Shown here: piece by piece, positions 8,592 through 17,542 of the stretch
Layout of the letters: every line of letters starts with the position of its first letter
Numbering within the stretch: position 1 is the stretch's first letter
Notes under the pieces: generated by a model
Told to the model about the DNA's origin: nothing
Database searches by the model: none
What the model saw: only the letters and a program-made list of their open reading frames with translations
Made by a program: the position numbers and the translations under genes
Source: an uncultured Alphaproteobacteria bacterium
GTDB lineage: Bacteria > Pseudomonadota > Alphaproteobacteria > HIMB59 > GCA-002718135
Assembly: GCA_902615845.1 (NCBI GenBank)
Contig: CACMQS010000011.1
Coordinates: 1 to 44,519, forward strand
Length of the DNA stretch: 44,519 nt
Direction of reading: 5' to 3'

Positions 8592-9364
8592 TGAACAGAA
8601 ACCAAGTAACGATGCAGTTGTACACAACAAGAAAATTTCAACCTTACGAGCCAATATTTAAATTCCTATCTGAGTCTGGAATTAAAAATATTGAATTATT
8701 TGATTTAGATAAAATTGATTTAGATAATTTTAAATCCATGATGGAAGAAAATAGTATTTCTATAAAATCTTCTCACATAAGTTTTCAAGCAATTACAAAT
8801 ACAGAAGAAACAATTAGTAGGATGAAATATCTAAATATTAAGCATGCGATAGTACCTTCTGTGCCTGAAAAATTTAGTAAAGATTTTGCTTCAAATTTTG
8901 ATCTTGATGAAGACACTTGGAATAACTTTGGTAAAGATCTCTCATCATATGTACAAACGTATGAAGATAATGGTCTAACTCTTGGTTATCATAATCATTC
9001 ATTTGAATTTAGACCTCTTCCTAGTGGTAAGCTTCCAATAGAATGTATGATGGATCACAATGAAAATCTAAAAATGGAACTTGATCTTGGATGGGCAGTT
9101 GCTGGAAAAGCAGATCCACTTGATTGGATAGAAAAATATAAAAATAAAATTATTGGCTGTCACTTGAAAGATTTTTATGATCAAAGTAAAAACTTATTAA
9201 AACACAATGAACAGTCTGCTGTAGGAGAAGGTTTTATAGATTGGCCAAAGCTTCTTGCAGAAGTTAAAAAGACACCATGTGAAGTTTTTGTACTAGAACA
9301 CGATGATCCAAAAGATTATAAAGAATACACAACCAAATCTTTAGAATATTTAGAAACAATTTAA
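8591..9364 (+). CDS. Sugar phosphate isomerase/epimerase-like TIM-barrel protein (AP-endonuclease 2 fold)
   Basis: A 257-residue xylose-isomerase-like TIM barrel. The expected metal ligands can be placed at E139 (NHSFEF), D165 (MELDLGW), H191 (GCHLKDF) and E236 (FVLEHD), with H134/H136 nearby. The family includes IolE/IolI and E. coli YcjR, which isomerise, epimerise or dehydrate sugars and keto-sugars. It shares one base with both the ATPase gene before it and the Gfo/Idh gene after it (TAATG twice), so the three are tightly coupled. A YcjR-like partner beside a Gfo/Idh dehydrogenase suggests action on a keto-glycoside. That function is inferred from context. Confidence 0.85.
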   Translation: MNRNQVTMQLYTTRKFQPYEPIFKFLSESGIKNIELFDLDKIDLDNFKSMMEENSISIKSSHISFQAITNTEETISRMKYLNIKHAIVPSVPEKFSKDFASNFDLDEDTWNNFGKDLSSYVQTYEDNGLTLGYHNHSFEFRPLPSGKLPIECMMDHNENLKMELDLGWAVAGKADPLDWIEKYKNKIIGCHLKDFYDQSKNLLKHNEQSAVGEGFIDWPKLLAEVKKTPCEVFVLEHDDPKDYKEYTTKSLEYLETI

Positions 9365-10488
9365 TGAATATCGGAATTGTTGGTTGTGGAAATATTTCTG
9401 AAACTTATTTTGAGTGTCAAAAAATATTTAATAATTTTAAAATAGTTGCTTGTGCCGATATAAATAATGAAGCTGCATCTAATGCTGCATCTAAATATAA
9501 TGTTAAAGCGTTATCAGTTGATGAAATTTTAGAAAATAATGAAATTGATTTAATTATTAATTTAACAATTCCTGCAGCCCATAAAGAAATTATTACAAAA
9601 TCACTACAAAATGGCAAACATTGTTTTAGTGAAAAGCCATTAGCAATGAATTTTCAAGAAGGTTTAGAAATACAAAAATTAGCTAATGATAAAGGTTTGT
9701 ATGTTGGTTGTGCTCCAGATACATTTTTAGGAGCGGCAGGACAAAAAGCAAGAAAATTAATAGAAGACAATAAAATAGGTAAAATTGTTCTTGGCACATT
9801 TAATTTGATGTCACATGGAATGGAGCATTGGCATCCTAATCCTGATTTTTTCTTTAAACCTGGAGCCGGACCAGTTTTTGATGTTGGTGTTTATTACATT
9901 ACTCAATTAGTAAACCTAATTGGATCAGTTAAACAAATAAATGCAATTAGTGGAACTGCTACAAATGAGCGAACAATAACAAGCCAACCTAGATACGGTG
10001 ATAAAATTAAAGTTGAAACACCAACAACATTAATGGGATCGTTAGAATTTACAAATAATGCTAAAATTCAGTTTTTTTGTACTTGGGATGTTTGGAAAAA
10101 TAATCACTCCACGATCGAACTTTATGGATTAGATGGAAGTATGATTGTGCCTGACCCCAATTTTTTTAGTGGCGATTTGTTAATGTCTCAAAAAGATAAA
10201 GATTGGGAAGTAATCAATAATGATAAAATGTTACTAGGTATACCTAACAAGAGTGATAATGATGGAAATAAAAAAGCAAATTATAGAGGTATTGGGCTTT
10301 CAGAAATGATTGATTCAATTGCTAAAAATCGTAAAGCAAGATGCTCACTTGAATTATCTCTTCATGTTTTAGAAATAATGGATGGTATAATAAAATCTGC
10401 AGAAGAAAAAAGACCGTATATTTTAACTACAAATCCTGAACAACCAGATTTACTAACTGAAGAAGAAATAACTAAACTTAAAATTTAA
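9364..10488 (+). CDS. Gfo/Idh/MocA family oxidoreductase
   Basis: A 374-residue protein with Rossmann motif GIVGCGNIS (3-11), the EKP motif with K91 (SEKPLAMN) and the active-site segment GPVFDVGVYYIT (D173, Y177). It is a paralogue-level relative, not a duplicate, of the Gfo/Idh protein at 2374, and it resembles YcjS/ThuB-type sugar dehydrogenases in general layout. It would use NAD(P) to oxidise or reduce a ring hydroxyl of the imported sugar. It is coupled to the isomerase-like gene by a TAATG overlap and followed by the beta-glucosidase after 2 nt. The precise substrate is unknown. Confidence 0.87.
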   Translation: MNIGIVGCGNISETYFECQKIFNNFKIVACADINNEAASNAASKYNVKALSVDEILENNEIDLIINLTIPAAHKEIITKSLQNGKHCFSEKPLAMNFQEGLEIQKLANDKGLYVGCAPDTFLGAAGQKARKLIEDNKIGKIVLGTFNLMSHGMEHWHPNPDFFFKPGAGPVFDVGVYYITQLVNLIGSVKQINAISGTATNERTITSQPRYGDKIKVETPTTLMGSLEFTNNAKIQFFCTWDVWKNNHSTIELYGLDGSMIVPDPNFFSGDLLMSQKDKDWEVINNDKMLLGIPNKSDNDGNKKANYRGIGLSEMIDSIAKNRKARCSLELSLHVLEIMDGIIKSAEEKRPYILTTNPEQPDLLTEEEITKLKI

Positions 10489-10490
10489 AT

Positions 10491-11852
10491 ATGTCAGAAA
10501 TCAAATTTCCATCTGATTTTATTTGGGGTGCATCATCTGCGGCCTATCAAATTGAAGGTGCCTGGAATATTGATGGAAAATCTCCCAGTATTTGGGATAC
10601 TTTTACTCAAACTAAAGGTAATGTTCATAATGATGAAAATGCAAATATAACTTGTGATTTTTACAATAATTATAAACAAGATATTTCCTTAATGAAAGAA
10701 GCCGGATTAAAAAGTTTCCGTCTTTCTACAGCATGGTCTAGAATTCTCCCTGATGGTATTGGCAAAGTAAATCAAAAAGGTTTAGATTTTTACAATCGTG
10801 TTATTGACACACTTTTAGAAAAAAATATTGAGCCCTTTATATGTCTTTATCATTGGGATTTACCTCAAATTTTACAAGATAAAGGTGGTTGGTCAAATAG
10901 AGAATCTTCAGATTGGTTTACAGAATTTACAAATATTGTTGTATCAAATACTTGTGATAGGGTTAAAAAATTCTCAACTTTTAATGAGCCTTTAGTTTTT
11001 ACTCTTGCTGGATACGGACAAGGAATAATGGCTCCTGGTATAAGTGATTTTACAAAAACATTACAGGCTGTACATTATGTGAATTTATCACACGGATATT
11101 CTATTAAAGAAATGAGATCAATTTCATCCGATCTTAAATGTGGTTGTATTAATGTTATGGCTCCGATTAAATCAAATTCCAATAAAGAAAAAGATATTGA
11201 GGCCTCAAGAATTGCAAATGTTTTTTTTAATACTTTATTTACAGATCCTCAATATTTAGGAAAATATGATCCATATATAGCTCAGCAAATGAAAGATATA
11301 ATTAAGGATGGAGATATGAGAATAATTAAACAAAAATTAGATTATTTTGGACTTAACTTTTATTCACATTTTCACGTTCAAGCAGATCCAAGTGACAAAT
11401 TATTTATGGGAGCTAAAACAAATAATGATGCAGGTTTTACTTTACTTCCTCCTCCTGATAATGCTGAAGTAAATCCAATGGGTTGGGAAATTGCTCCATC
11501 TTCTTTTTATGACCAAATTATGCAAGTAAAAGAAAAATATGGAAGTCCGTTAATTTATATAACTGAAAATGGTGTAGCAACTGAAGATGTATTATCAGAA
11601 AAAAATACGATATCAGATGAAGAAAGAATTAGTTTTTATAAACGATATTTAAACAGCTTAAATAAAGCAATCAATGACGGAGCTGATGTTCGAGGTTTTT
11701 ATGCATGGTCGTTTACAGATAATTTTGAATGGCATAGGGGATATGACATGAGATTTGGCATGGTTTATATAGACTATGAAAATCAAAAAAGAATTCCAAA
11801 AGATTCATTTTTCTTTTATAAAAATCTTATAGAAAGTTCAGTAATTAGTTAG
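10491..11852 (+). CDS. bglB: Glycoside hydrolase family 1 beta-glucosidase
   Basis: A 453-residue GH1 enzyme of full length. The N-terminal signature FIWGASSAAYQIEGAW is intact, the acid/base is E166 in TFNEP and the nucleophile is E359 in YITENG. The late segment WSFTDNFEWHRGY forms the glycone subsite. It removes a terminal beta-linked glucose or related sugar. There is no signal peptide, so hydrolysis is cytoplasmic, after transport of the intact glycoside by the ABC system encoded before it. It is the last gene of the sugar operon and its 3' end overlaps the convergent mlaC by 8 bp. The symbol follows general GH1 usage and the true specificity is not shown. Confidence 0.95.
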   Translation: MSEIKFPSDFIWGASSAAYQIEGAWNIDGKSPSIWDTFTQTKGNVHNDENANITCDFYNNYKQDISLMKEAGLKSFRLSTAWSRILPDGIGKVNQKGLDFYNRVIDTLLEKNIEPFICLYHWDLPQILQDKGGWSNRESSDWFTEFTNIVVSNTCDRVKKFSTFNEPLVFTLAGYGQGIMAPGISDFTKTLQAVHYVNLSHGYSIKEMRSISSDLKCGCINVMAPIKSNSNKEKDIEASRIANVFFNTLFTDPQYLGKYDPYIAQQMKDIIKDGDMRIIKQKLDYFGLNFYSHFHVQADPSDKLFMGAKTNNDAGFTLLPPPDNAEVNPMGWEIAPSSFYDQIMQVKEKYGSPLIYITENGVATEDVLSEKNTISDEERISFYKRYLNSLNKAINDGADVRGFYAWSFTDNFEWHRGYDMRFGMVYIDYENQKRIPKDSFFFYKNLIESSVIS

Positions 11853-12447
11853 TAATTTTGTTGTAGCTTATCTGATTTTGTTCAAACAAAACTTTATTAA
11901 ACTTTGAAAGATCATTATCAACCTTTTTTAACATAGAATTAAATTCTGATCTTTTCGTTACTACTAAAGAAATATCTGCAACAATTAAATCTATAACAAA
12001 AAATCGATCTTTCGCTTCTTTTACTCGCCATGTCACAACAACTGATCCAGTATCTGAAAAAACCTCCATATCAATTAAAGTTACCTGATTTTTTTTGTCA
12101 TATTTTGATTTTGTTAATTCATATGTTTGGTCTGAATAGCCTTGCATCATTGAAGCTATATTTAAAGCTAAATGTCTTTTAAAATTATCAATATAGATTT
12201 TTTTTGTATTTTTATCCGATTTTTTCCATGCTTCCCCTGCAACAAATTTAGCAATACCAGTTCCAGCAAAATTGTTATTTATTGTTTTTTCGATTAGAAG
12301 AAATCTGTTTTCATTTGATAGACTTTGATTTTTATAAGCTTCAAGAATAATATCTATTTCTTTTTTAAGCCAATCTGAAGTTTCATCTGAATATAAATTT
12401 TTTGAAATAAAGATTATAAAAAAAAATATTATTAATTTAATTTTCAT
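11845..12447 (-). CDS. mlaC: MlaC-family periplasmic phospholipid-binding protein
   Basis: A 200-residue protein with a Sec signal peptide (MKIKLIIFFFIIFISKNLYSD) and the MlaC/Ttg2D fold. Typical features are the helical part AGTGIAKFVAGEAWKKSD, then IDNFKRHLALNIASMM, and the beta part with VVVTWRVKE and FFVIDLIVADISL. MlaC carries phospholipids across the periplasm between the outer-membrane MlaA complex and the inner-membrane MlaFEDB transporter. It lies directly downstream of mlaA with a one-base TAATG overlap. No mlaD, mlaE or mlaF gene is present in this window. The 3' end overlaps the GH1 gene tail-to-tail. Confidence 0.88.
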   Translation of the reverse strand: MKIKLIIFFFIIFISKNLYSDETSDWLKKEIDIILEAYKNQSLSNENRFLLIEKTINNNFAGTGIAKFVAGEAWKKSDKNTKKIYIDNFKRHLALNIASMMQGYSDQTYELTKSKYDKKNQVTLIDMEVFSDTGSVVVTWRVKEAKDRFFVIDLIVADISLVVTKRSEFNSMLKKVDNDLSKFNKVLFEQNQISYNKITN

Positions 12448-13232
12448 TATTCAAATTCAATACTGATAAGAGGTAAAGGTGTTAATTCTGAGTCATCAAC
12501 ATTATTAATTGCTGCCTTTCGGTTTTGATAGTAAGAGCTTCTCACTGCAGCATAATAATCAACTGAATTATCTCTTAATGCATTAACTTCATCAATTATT
12601 TGTGATCTTGTATCAACTGCATTAACTGCTGTTCTCATTGGCACCAGCCAGGCTTCACCCTCACTTACTGCATATGCATTAATTGGATCTGTTAACATAG
12701 TTATTACCATGCCTGATGTGTCTCTCAAATTTGAGGGTCCGAATAAAGGAAGCACTATATAAAAACCATCTCCAACACCCCAAGTTGCAAGGGTTTGACC
12801 AAAATCCTCCTCTTTTTCTTCAAGCCCAATCTTTTCAGCCACATCAAATAATCCAAATACACCAACAGTACTATTAACAATAAATCTTCCTGATGATTGT
12901 GCAGCGTTTCCACCCTGACCTTGTAATAATTGATTAACAATAACTAAAGGAGCTCTTAAATTGCTCAAAAAATTATTTATTCCACTTTGTAAAGGAGAAG
13001 GTAATTTTTTGTAGCCTTTCGCAATTGGCTCTAAAACAATTCTATCAGCTACATTATTGAAACTAAATATAGCTCTATTTAATGGTTCAATAGGATCATA
13101 TATTTCGTCCTCTATCGAGGTTGTTTCAAAATCATCTGAGTCTGTATTTACTTGATCAGCATCACTAGCTATTACATTATAGGAAATTAAACTTAAAAAT
13201 AGAAAAAATAGAATTATAATTTTTTTACTCAT
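12447..13232 (-). CDS. mlaA: MlaA/VacJ-family outer-membrane lipid asymmetry protein
   Basis: A 261-residue protein with the strongly conserved MlaA core: YDPIEPLNRAIFSFNN, then FLSNLRAPLVIVNQLLQG, GRFIVNSTVGVFGLFDVA and the FGQTLATWGVGDGFYIVLP region. MlaA removes misplaced phospholipids from the outer leaflet of the outer membrane. The N-terminus (MSKKIIILFFLFLSLISYNV, then IASDAD) looks like an ordinary Sec signal peptide. No cysteine follows it, so there is no lipobox, unlike the lipoprotein form known from E. coli. It is co-transcribed with mlaC and diverges from uvrD. Confidence 0.9.
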   Translation of the reverse strand: MSKKIIILFFLFLSLISYNVIASDADQVNTDSDDFETTSIEDEIYDPIEPLNRAIFSFNNVADRIVLEPIAKGYKKLPSPLQSGINNFLSNLRAPLVIVNQLLQGQGGNAAQSSGRFIVNSTVGVFGLFDVAEKIGLEEKEEDFGQTLATWGVGDGFYIVLPLFGPSNLRDTSGMVITMLTDPINAYAVSEGEAWLVPMRTAVNAVDTRSQIIDEVNALRDNSVDYYAAVRSSYYQNRKAAINNVDDSELTPLPLISIEFE

Positions 13233-13250
13233 AGACTAATCACTAATATC

Positions 13251-13274
13251 TAAACTATTATTTAATATAGTTTA
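13251..13274. promoter_or_regulatory. Perfect inverted repeat in mlaA/uvrD divergent promoter region
   Basis: TAAACTAT-N8-ATAGTTTA is a perfect 8-bp dyad near the middle of the 79-bp gap (13233-13311) between the divergent mlaA and uvrD starts. The gap must hold both promoters. TATA-like hexamers are abundant there, but no clear -35/-10 pair can be assigned. The dyad could be an operator. It could also be chance in very AT-rich DNA, though 16 of 16 paired positions is notable. Confidence 0.4.
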
Positions 13275-13311
13275 TAAATTACATTATATATATCTCTATT
13301 ATAGCAAAAAA

Positions 13312-15540
13312 ATGACAGAAAATTCGCAAAATTATCTTGATTTATTAAATAAAGAGCAAAGAAATGCAGTACAGCAAACTGATGGCTCATTACTAGTTTT
13401 AGCTGGTGCTGGTAGTGGAAAAACAAGGGTGTTAACCTTTAGAATTTTAAATATATTAATTAAAAAACTTGCTACTCCAAGACAAATTTTAGCAGTCACT
13501 TTTACAAATAAAGCTGCCAGCGAAATGAAGTCACGAATCGGAGATGCGTTAAATTTTCCAATAGACAATATGTGGGTAGGAACATTTCACTCTTTATCAC
13601 TTAGAATACTAAGACAACATTATGAGGAAGTAGGATTAAGAAAAAATTTTTTGATTATTGACGTAGATGATCAATTAAAATTAATTAAAAATATTTGTGA
13701 GGTAGAAAAAATTGATACAAAAGAAACTTCACCTAAATATTATTTATCAGCAATAGATAATTTAAAAAATAAAGGAATAAGTTCAAATGAATTGAGTGAG
13801 AATAAATATAGAAAGAATGATAAAGAAATTCGAAAAATCTACAGCATATACCAATCTGAACTTCTTCGATTAAATAGTGTTGATTTTGGTGATTTAATTT
13901 TATTTTGTATTAAAATTTTTCAAAAAAATAATAATATATTATTGAAGTATCAAAATATTTTTAAATATATTCATGTCGATGAATATCAAGATATAAATCC
14001 AATACAACAACAATGGATTCATTTTTTATATAAAGGAAATAAAAATATATGTTGTGTTGGTGATGATGATCAATCAATATACTCTTGGAGAGGAGCTGAT
14101 GTTACTAATTTATTGAATTTTGAAAAAAATTTTGAAAATGTAACAATTGTAAGATTAGAACAAAATTATCGATCTACAAGAAATATATTAAGTTGTGCAT
14201 CAACTCTTATTTCTAAAAATAAAGGAAGATATGGAAAAGAATTGTGGAGTAAAAATCAGATTGGTGAAAAAATTACAATTAATGGATTTTGGGAAACAAA
14301 AGAGGAGTCTGTATTTGTAACAGACAAAATAGAAAATATAATAAAAGATAAAATAAATTTGAGTGAGATCTCAATCTTATTTCGAGTTGCTGCACATACA
14401 AGATCGTTTGAAGAAAGATTAATTAATCTTGGACTTCCTTATAAAATAATTGGAGGATTAAGATTTTATGAAAGAAAAGAAATTAAAGATATTATTGCGT
14501 ATTTAAGATTAACAAATAATCTATTTGATGACTTAGCTTTTGAAAGAATAATTAATGTACCTAAAAGAGGAATAGGAAAATCAACTGTTAGTAAAATTAG
14601 CAAATATGCGAGGATGAATAATATTTCTCTATTTGAATCAGCACAACAGCTGATATTTAAAAGTAATTCTAAAGCTAAGAGTGAATTATATAATTTTACT
14701 GATAACATTTTGAAATGGCAAAAAGTTAAAAAGAAATTTGATCATATTGAACTAGCTAAAGTTATAATAGAAGATTCTGGTTATTTAGATTACTTAAAAA
14801 AAGAGGAAGAGAACTCAAATAAACCTGACAGCTTATCAAGAATAGATAATTTGAATGAATTCATAGAAAGTTTAAAAGAGTTTGAAAACATAGAAGGTTT
14901 TTTAGAGCATGTATCCTTAGTTATGGAAAACATAACAAATACTTCAGAAGAAACACTTACTCTCATGACAATGCATGCAGCTAAAGGATTAGAGTTTGAT
15001 TATGTATTTCTAGCTGGTTGGGAGGAGGGAGTTTTTCCAAGTCAAAGATCAATAGAGGAATTAGGTAATCAGGGATTAGAAGAAGAAAGAAGATTGGCAT
15101 ATGTCGCGTTAACGAGAGCAAGAAAAAAGATTTATATTACTTATGTAAATCAAAATAGATATTCTTTTGCATCTCATGATTATAATTTACCATCAAGATT
15201 TATAAGTGAATTACCAGAAGATAAAGTAGAGATAAACGACTCCAAATATATTCAAGATAATAACTTTTTAGATAATTTTTTAGAATCTGATTCTTTTAAT
15301 GAAGAAATTATAACCCCGGGAAGAAGAAGACTATTAGAAAACTCAAAAAAAAATAATATCGATTGGGATTTTAATCAAGATTTAGAATATGATGTTGATA
15401 TATCTAAAGGAAAAAATGTTTATCATCAAAAATTTGGTAACGGAAAAATCATCAAATTAGATGGTGATAAAGCTTTAATTGATTTTGAGAATTTTTCTTC
15501 AAAAAAAGTATATTTAAAATTCTTGAAAATTATAGATTAA
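13312..15540 (+). CDS. uvrD: UvrD/PcrA-type superfamily 1 DNA helicase
   Basis: A 742-residue SF1A 3'-5' helicase with all main motifs in order: the N-terminal LNKEQRNAV Q-motif, Walker A AGAGSGKT (31-38), TFTNKAASEMKSRI, VDEYQDINPIQ (motif II), GDDDQSIYSWRGA (III), LEQNYRST (IV), MTMHAAKGLEFD (V) and EERRLAYVALTRA (VI). A C-terminal Tudor-like domain (GKNVYHQKFGNGKII) is typical of UvrD/PcrA and contacts RNA polymerase. It unwinds DNA in nucleotide excision and mismatch repair. No SD is seen near the ATG at 13312. The 3' end overlaps ligA tail-to-tail by 11 bp. Confidence 0.95.
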   Translation: MTENSQNYLDLLNKEQRNAVQQTDGSLLVLAGAGSGKTRVLTFRILNILIKKLATPRQILAVTFTNKAASEMKSRIGDALNFPIDNMWVGTFHSLSLRILRQHYEEVGLRKNFLIIDVDDQLKLIKNICEVEKIDTKETSPKYYLSAIDNLKNKGISSNELSENKYRKNDKEIRKIYSIYQSELLRLNSVDFGDLILFCIKIFQKNNNILLKYQNIFKYIHVDEYQDINPIQQQWIHFLYKGNKNICCVGDDDQSIYSWRGADVTNLLNFEKNFENVTIVRLEQNYRSTRNILSCASTLISKNKGRYGKELWSKNQIGEKITINGFWETKEESVFVTDKIENIIKDKINLSEISILFRVAAHTRSFEERLINLGLPYKIIGGLRFYERKEIKDIIAYLRLTNNLFDDLAFERIINVPKRGIGKSTVSKISKYARMNNISLFESAQQLIFKSNSKAKSELYNFTDNILKWQKVKKKFDHIELAKVIIEDSGYLDYLKKEEENSNKPDSLSRIDNLNEFIESLKEFENIEGFLEHVSLVMENITNTSEETLTLMTMHAAKGLEFDYVFLAGWEEGVFPSQRSIEELGNQGLEEERRLAYVALTRARKKIYITYVNQNRYSFASHDYNLPSRFISELPEDKVEINDSKYIQDNNFLDNFLESDSFNEEIITPGRRRLLENSKKNNIDWDFNQDLEYDVDISKGKNVYHQKFGNGKIIKLDGDKALIDFENFSSKKVYLKFLKIID

Positions 15541-17542
15541 TTTTTTTAAGGAATTCTTTTTCATTTAAAATTTTAACTCCTAATTGTGTTGCCTTATCTA
15601 TTTTTGACCCTGCTTTTTCTCCAGCAATTAGAAAATCTGTTTTTTTACTAATACTAGATAATATTTTTGCTCCTTTAGTTTTTGCTAAATATTTAGCTTC
15701 ATCTCTTGATAATTCAGATAAAGTACCTGTAAAAACTAAATGTTTATTTGAAAAATAATTATCTATTGTTTCATTTTCTATAAATGTAATTGTTAAATGA
15801 TTTTTTAAATTTTTTATAGTTTCCTTATTTATATCTTTTGAAAAAAAATCTATAATTGAAGATATTGCTTTTGGTCCTAAACCATCAATATTTTCTAATA
15901 CGCTTATATTACTTGAAGATGAAATCAATATATTTAGGTCTTTAAACTCATTTGCTAAAATTTCTGCATTTACTTCTCCAATAAATCTAATTCCAAGAGA
16001 ATAAATAAATTTATCCAATGATATTTTTTTAGAATTATTAATAGAATTAATTAAATTAGAAAAAGATAATTCACCCCAGCCATCTAATTCAACTATTTCT
16101 GATCTAAATTTTTCAAGATTAAATATATCTTCTACCTTATTTATATATTTTAAATTAAATAATTGTTTAACTTGTTTTTCACCAAATCCATCAATATTCA
16201 AACTTTTCTTACTGACAAAATGAATTATTCTTCCAATTTTTTGTGAACTACAACCATATGTATTTGTACATCTTAGTATTGCTTCATCTTTTTCTTTCAA
16301 AACATTACTCTTACAGATAGGGCAATTTCTAGGAGGTTTTATTTTAGTATTTAATTTATTATTTTTTTTAACTAATTTAGTAACGTATGGAATAACATCT
16401 CCTGCTCTTTCGATTTCAACAAGATCTAAAACATTTATATTTTTTTTATTTATTTCATCAAAGTTATGTAAAGAAGCATTAGATATAATTACGCCACCTA
16501 AATTAATTGGTTGCAATCTAGCTACAGGAGTAATTGCTCCAGTTCTTCCAACTTGGAAATCAACAGATTGAATTATAGTATTAGCTTTTTCAGCAGAAAA
16601 CTTTATGGCAACTGCCCATCTTGGGTTTTTTCCTACATAGCCTAATCTTTCTTGAAGTTTAAAACTATTTATTTTTACAACTAATCCATCAATATCATAA
16701 TCAATGCTTGATCTTTTTTGATCTATTTGATTATAAAATTTAATAATTTCTTCAACTGATTGACATTTTTTGCTTAAATTATTTGGAGCAATATTCCACT
16801 TCTTAAGTTGATCATAATAATTTTCAATTTTATCAAAATTATATGAACATTTACCAATACCGTGAGGTATGAATTTAAGTGGTCTACTATGACTAATAGA
16901 AATATCAAGTTGCCTTAGGCTACCAGCTGCGGCATTCCTTGGATTTGCAAATTTAGATTTATTTTCTAATTTAGAATTTAGTTTTTCAAAATCACTTTTA
17001 TTTAAGAAAACCTCTCCTCTAATTTCTATAAAATCTGGAAAGTCTTTTTTTAACTTTGATGGAATATTTTTGATATTTAAAATATTTTCAGTAACATCTT
17101 CTCCTATAAATCCATCTCCTCTTGTACCAGCGGATATTAATTTTCCATTTTCATAGACAAGATTTAAAGATAATCCATCAATTTTCGGTTCACAGATATA
17201 TTGAAAATCATCATCATTATCTAAATTTAGAAATTTAACTGAACGTTTTATAAACTCTTTTATATCATTATTATCAAATGCATTAGAAAGTGAGTACATT
17301 TGTGAATCGTGTTTTATTTTTTTAAAATTTTCTTTTATTTTACTACCATAGTTTTTGTTTGGGCTATGCTTTAAAATTAAACTAGGATATTTTTTTTCTA
17401 AAGTATCATTTTCTTTAACTAACTTATCAAATTCTTGATCAGTTATTTCAGGTCTGTCTAATGTGTGATAATTATAGTTATGTTTTTTTATTAAATCAGC
17501 AAGCTCTTTTAATCTTTTTAAAATTATATCTTCTTTATCCAT
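15530..17542 (-). CDS. ligA: NAD-dependent DNA ligase LigA
   Basis: A 670-residue LigA with the full domain set. Ia/adenylation carries the catalytic lysine K120 in EPKIDG, and the motif GTRGDGFIGEDVT follows. An OB-fold comes next, then a Cys4 zinc finger (CPICKS...CTNTYGCSS), an HhH region (NIDGFGEKQ; ENIDGLGPKA) and a C-terminal BRCT domain (HLVFTGTL...FLIAGEKAGSK). It seals nicks in replication and repair using NAD+. The ATG at 17542 is taken as the start; a TTG one codon upstream is less likely. The start lies inside the end of bamD, with an 8-bp overlap. Confidence 0.96.
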   Translation of the reverse strand: MDKEDIILKRLKELADLIKKHNYNYHTLDRPEITDQEFDKLVKENDTLEKKYPSLILKHSPNKNYGSKIKENFKKIKHDSQMYSLSNAFDNNDIKEFIKRSVKFLNLDNDDDFQYICEPKIDGLSLNLVYENGKLISAGTRGDGFIGEDVTENILNIKNIPSKLKKDFPDFIEIRGEVFLNKSDFEKLNSKLENKSKFANPRNAAAGSLRQLDISISHSRPLKFIPHGIGKCSYNFDKIENYYDQLKKWNIAPNNLSKKCQSVEEIIKFYNQIDQKRSSIDYDIDGLVVKINSFKLQERLGYVGKNPRWAVAIKFSAEKANTIIQSVDFQVGRTGAITPVARLQPINLGGVIISNASLHNFDEINKKNINVLDLVEIERAGDVIPYVTKLVKKNNKLNTKIKPPRNCPICKSNVLKEKDEAILRCTNTYGCSSQKIGRIIHFVSKKSLNIDGFGEKQVKQLFNLKYINKVEDIFNLEKFRSEIVELDGWGELSFSNLINSINNSKKISLDKFIYSLGIRFIGEVNAEILANEFKDLNILISSSSNISVLENIDGLGPKAISSIIDFFSKDINKETIKNLKNHLTITFIENETIDNYFSNKHLVFTGTLSELSRDEAKYLAKTKGAKILSSISKKTDFLIAGEKAGSKIDKATQLGVKILNEKEFLKKINL

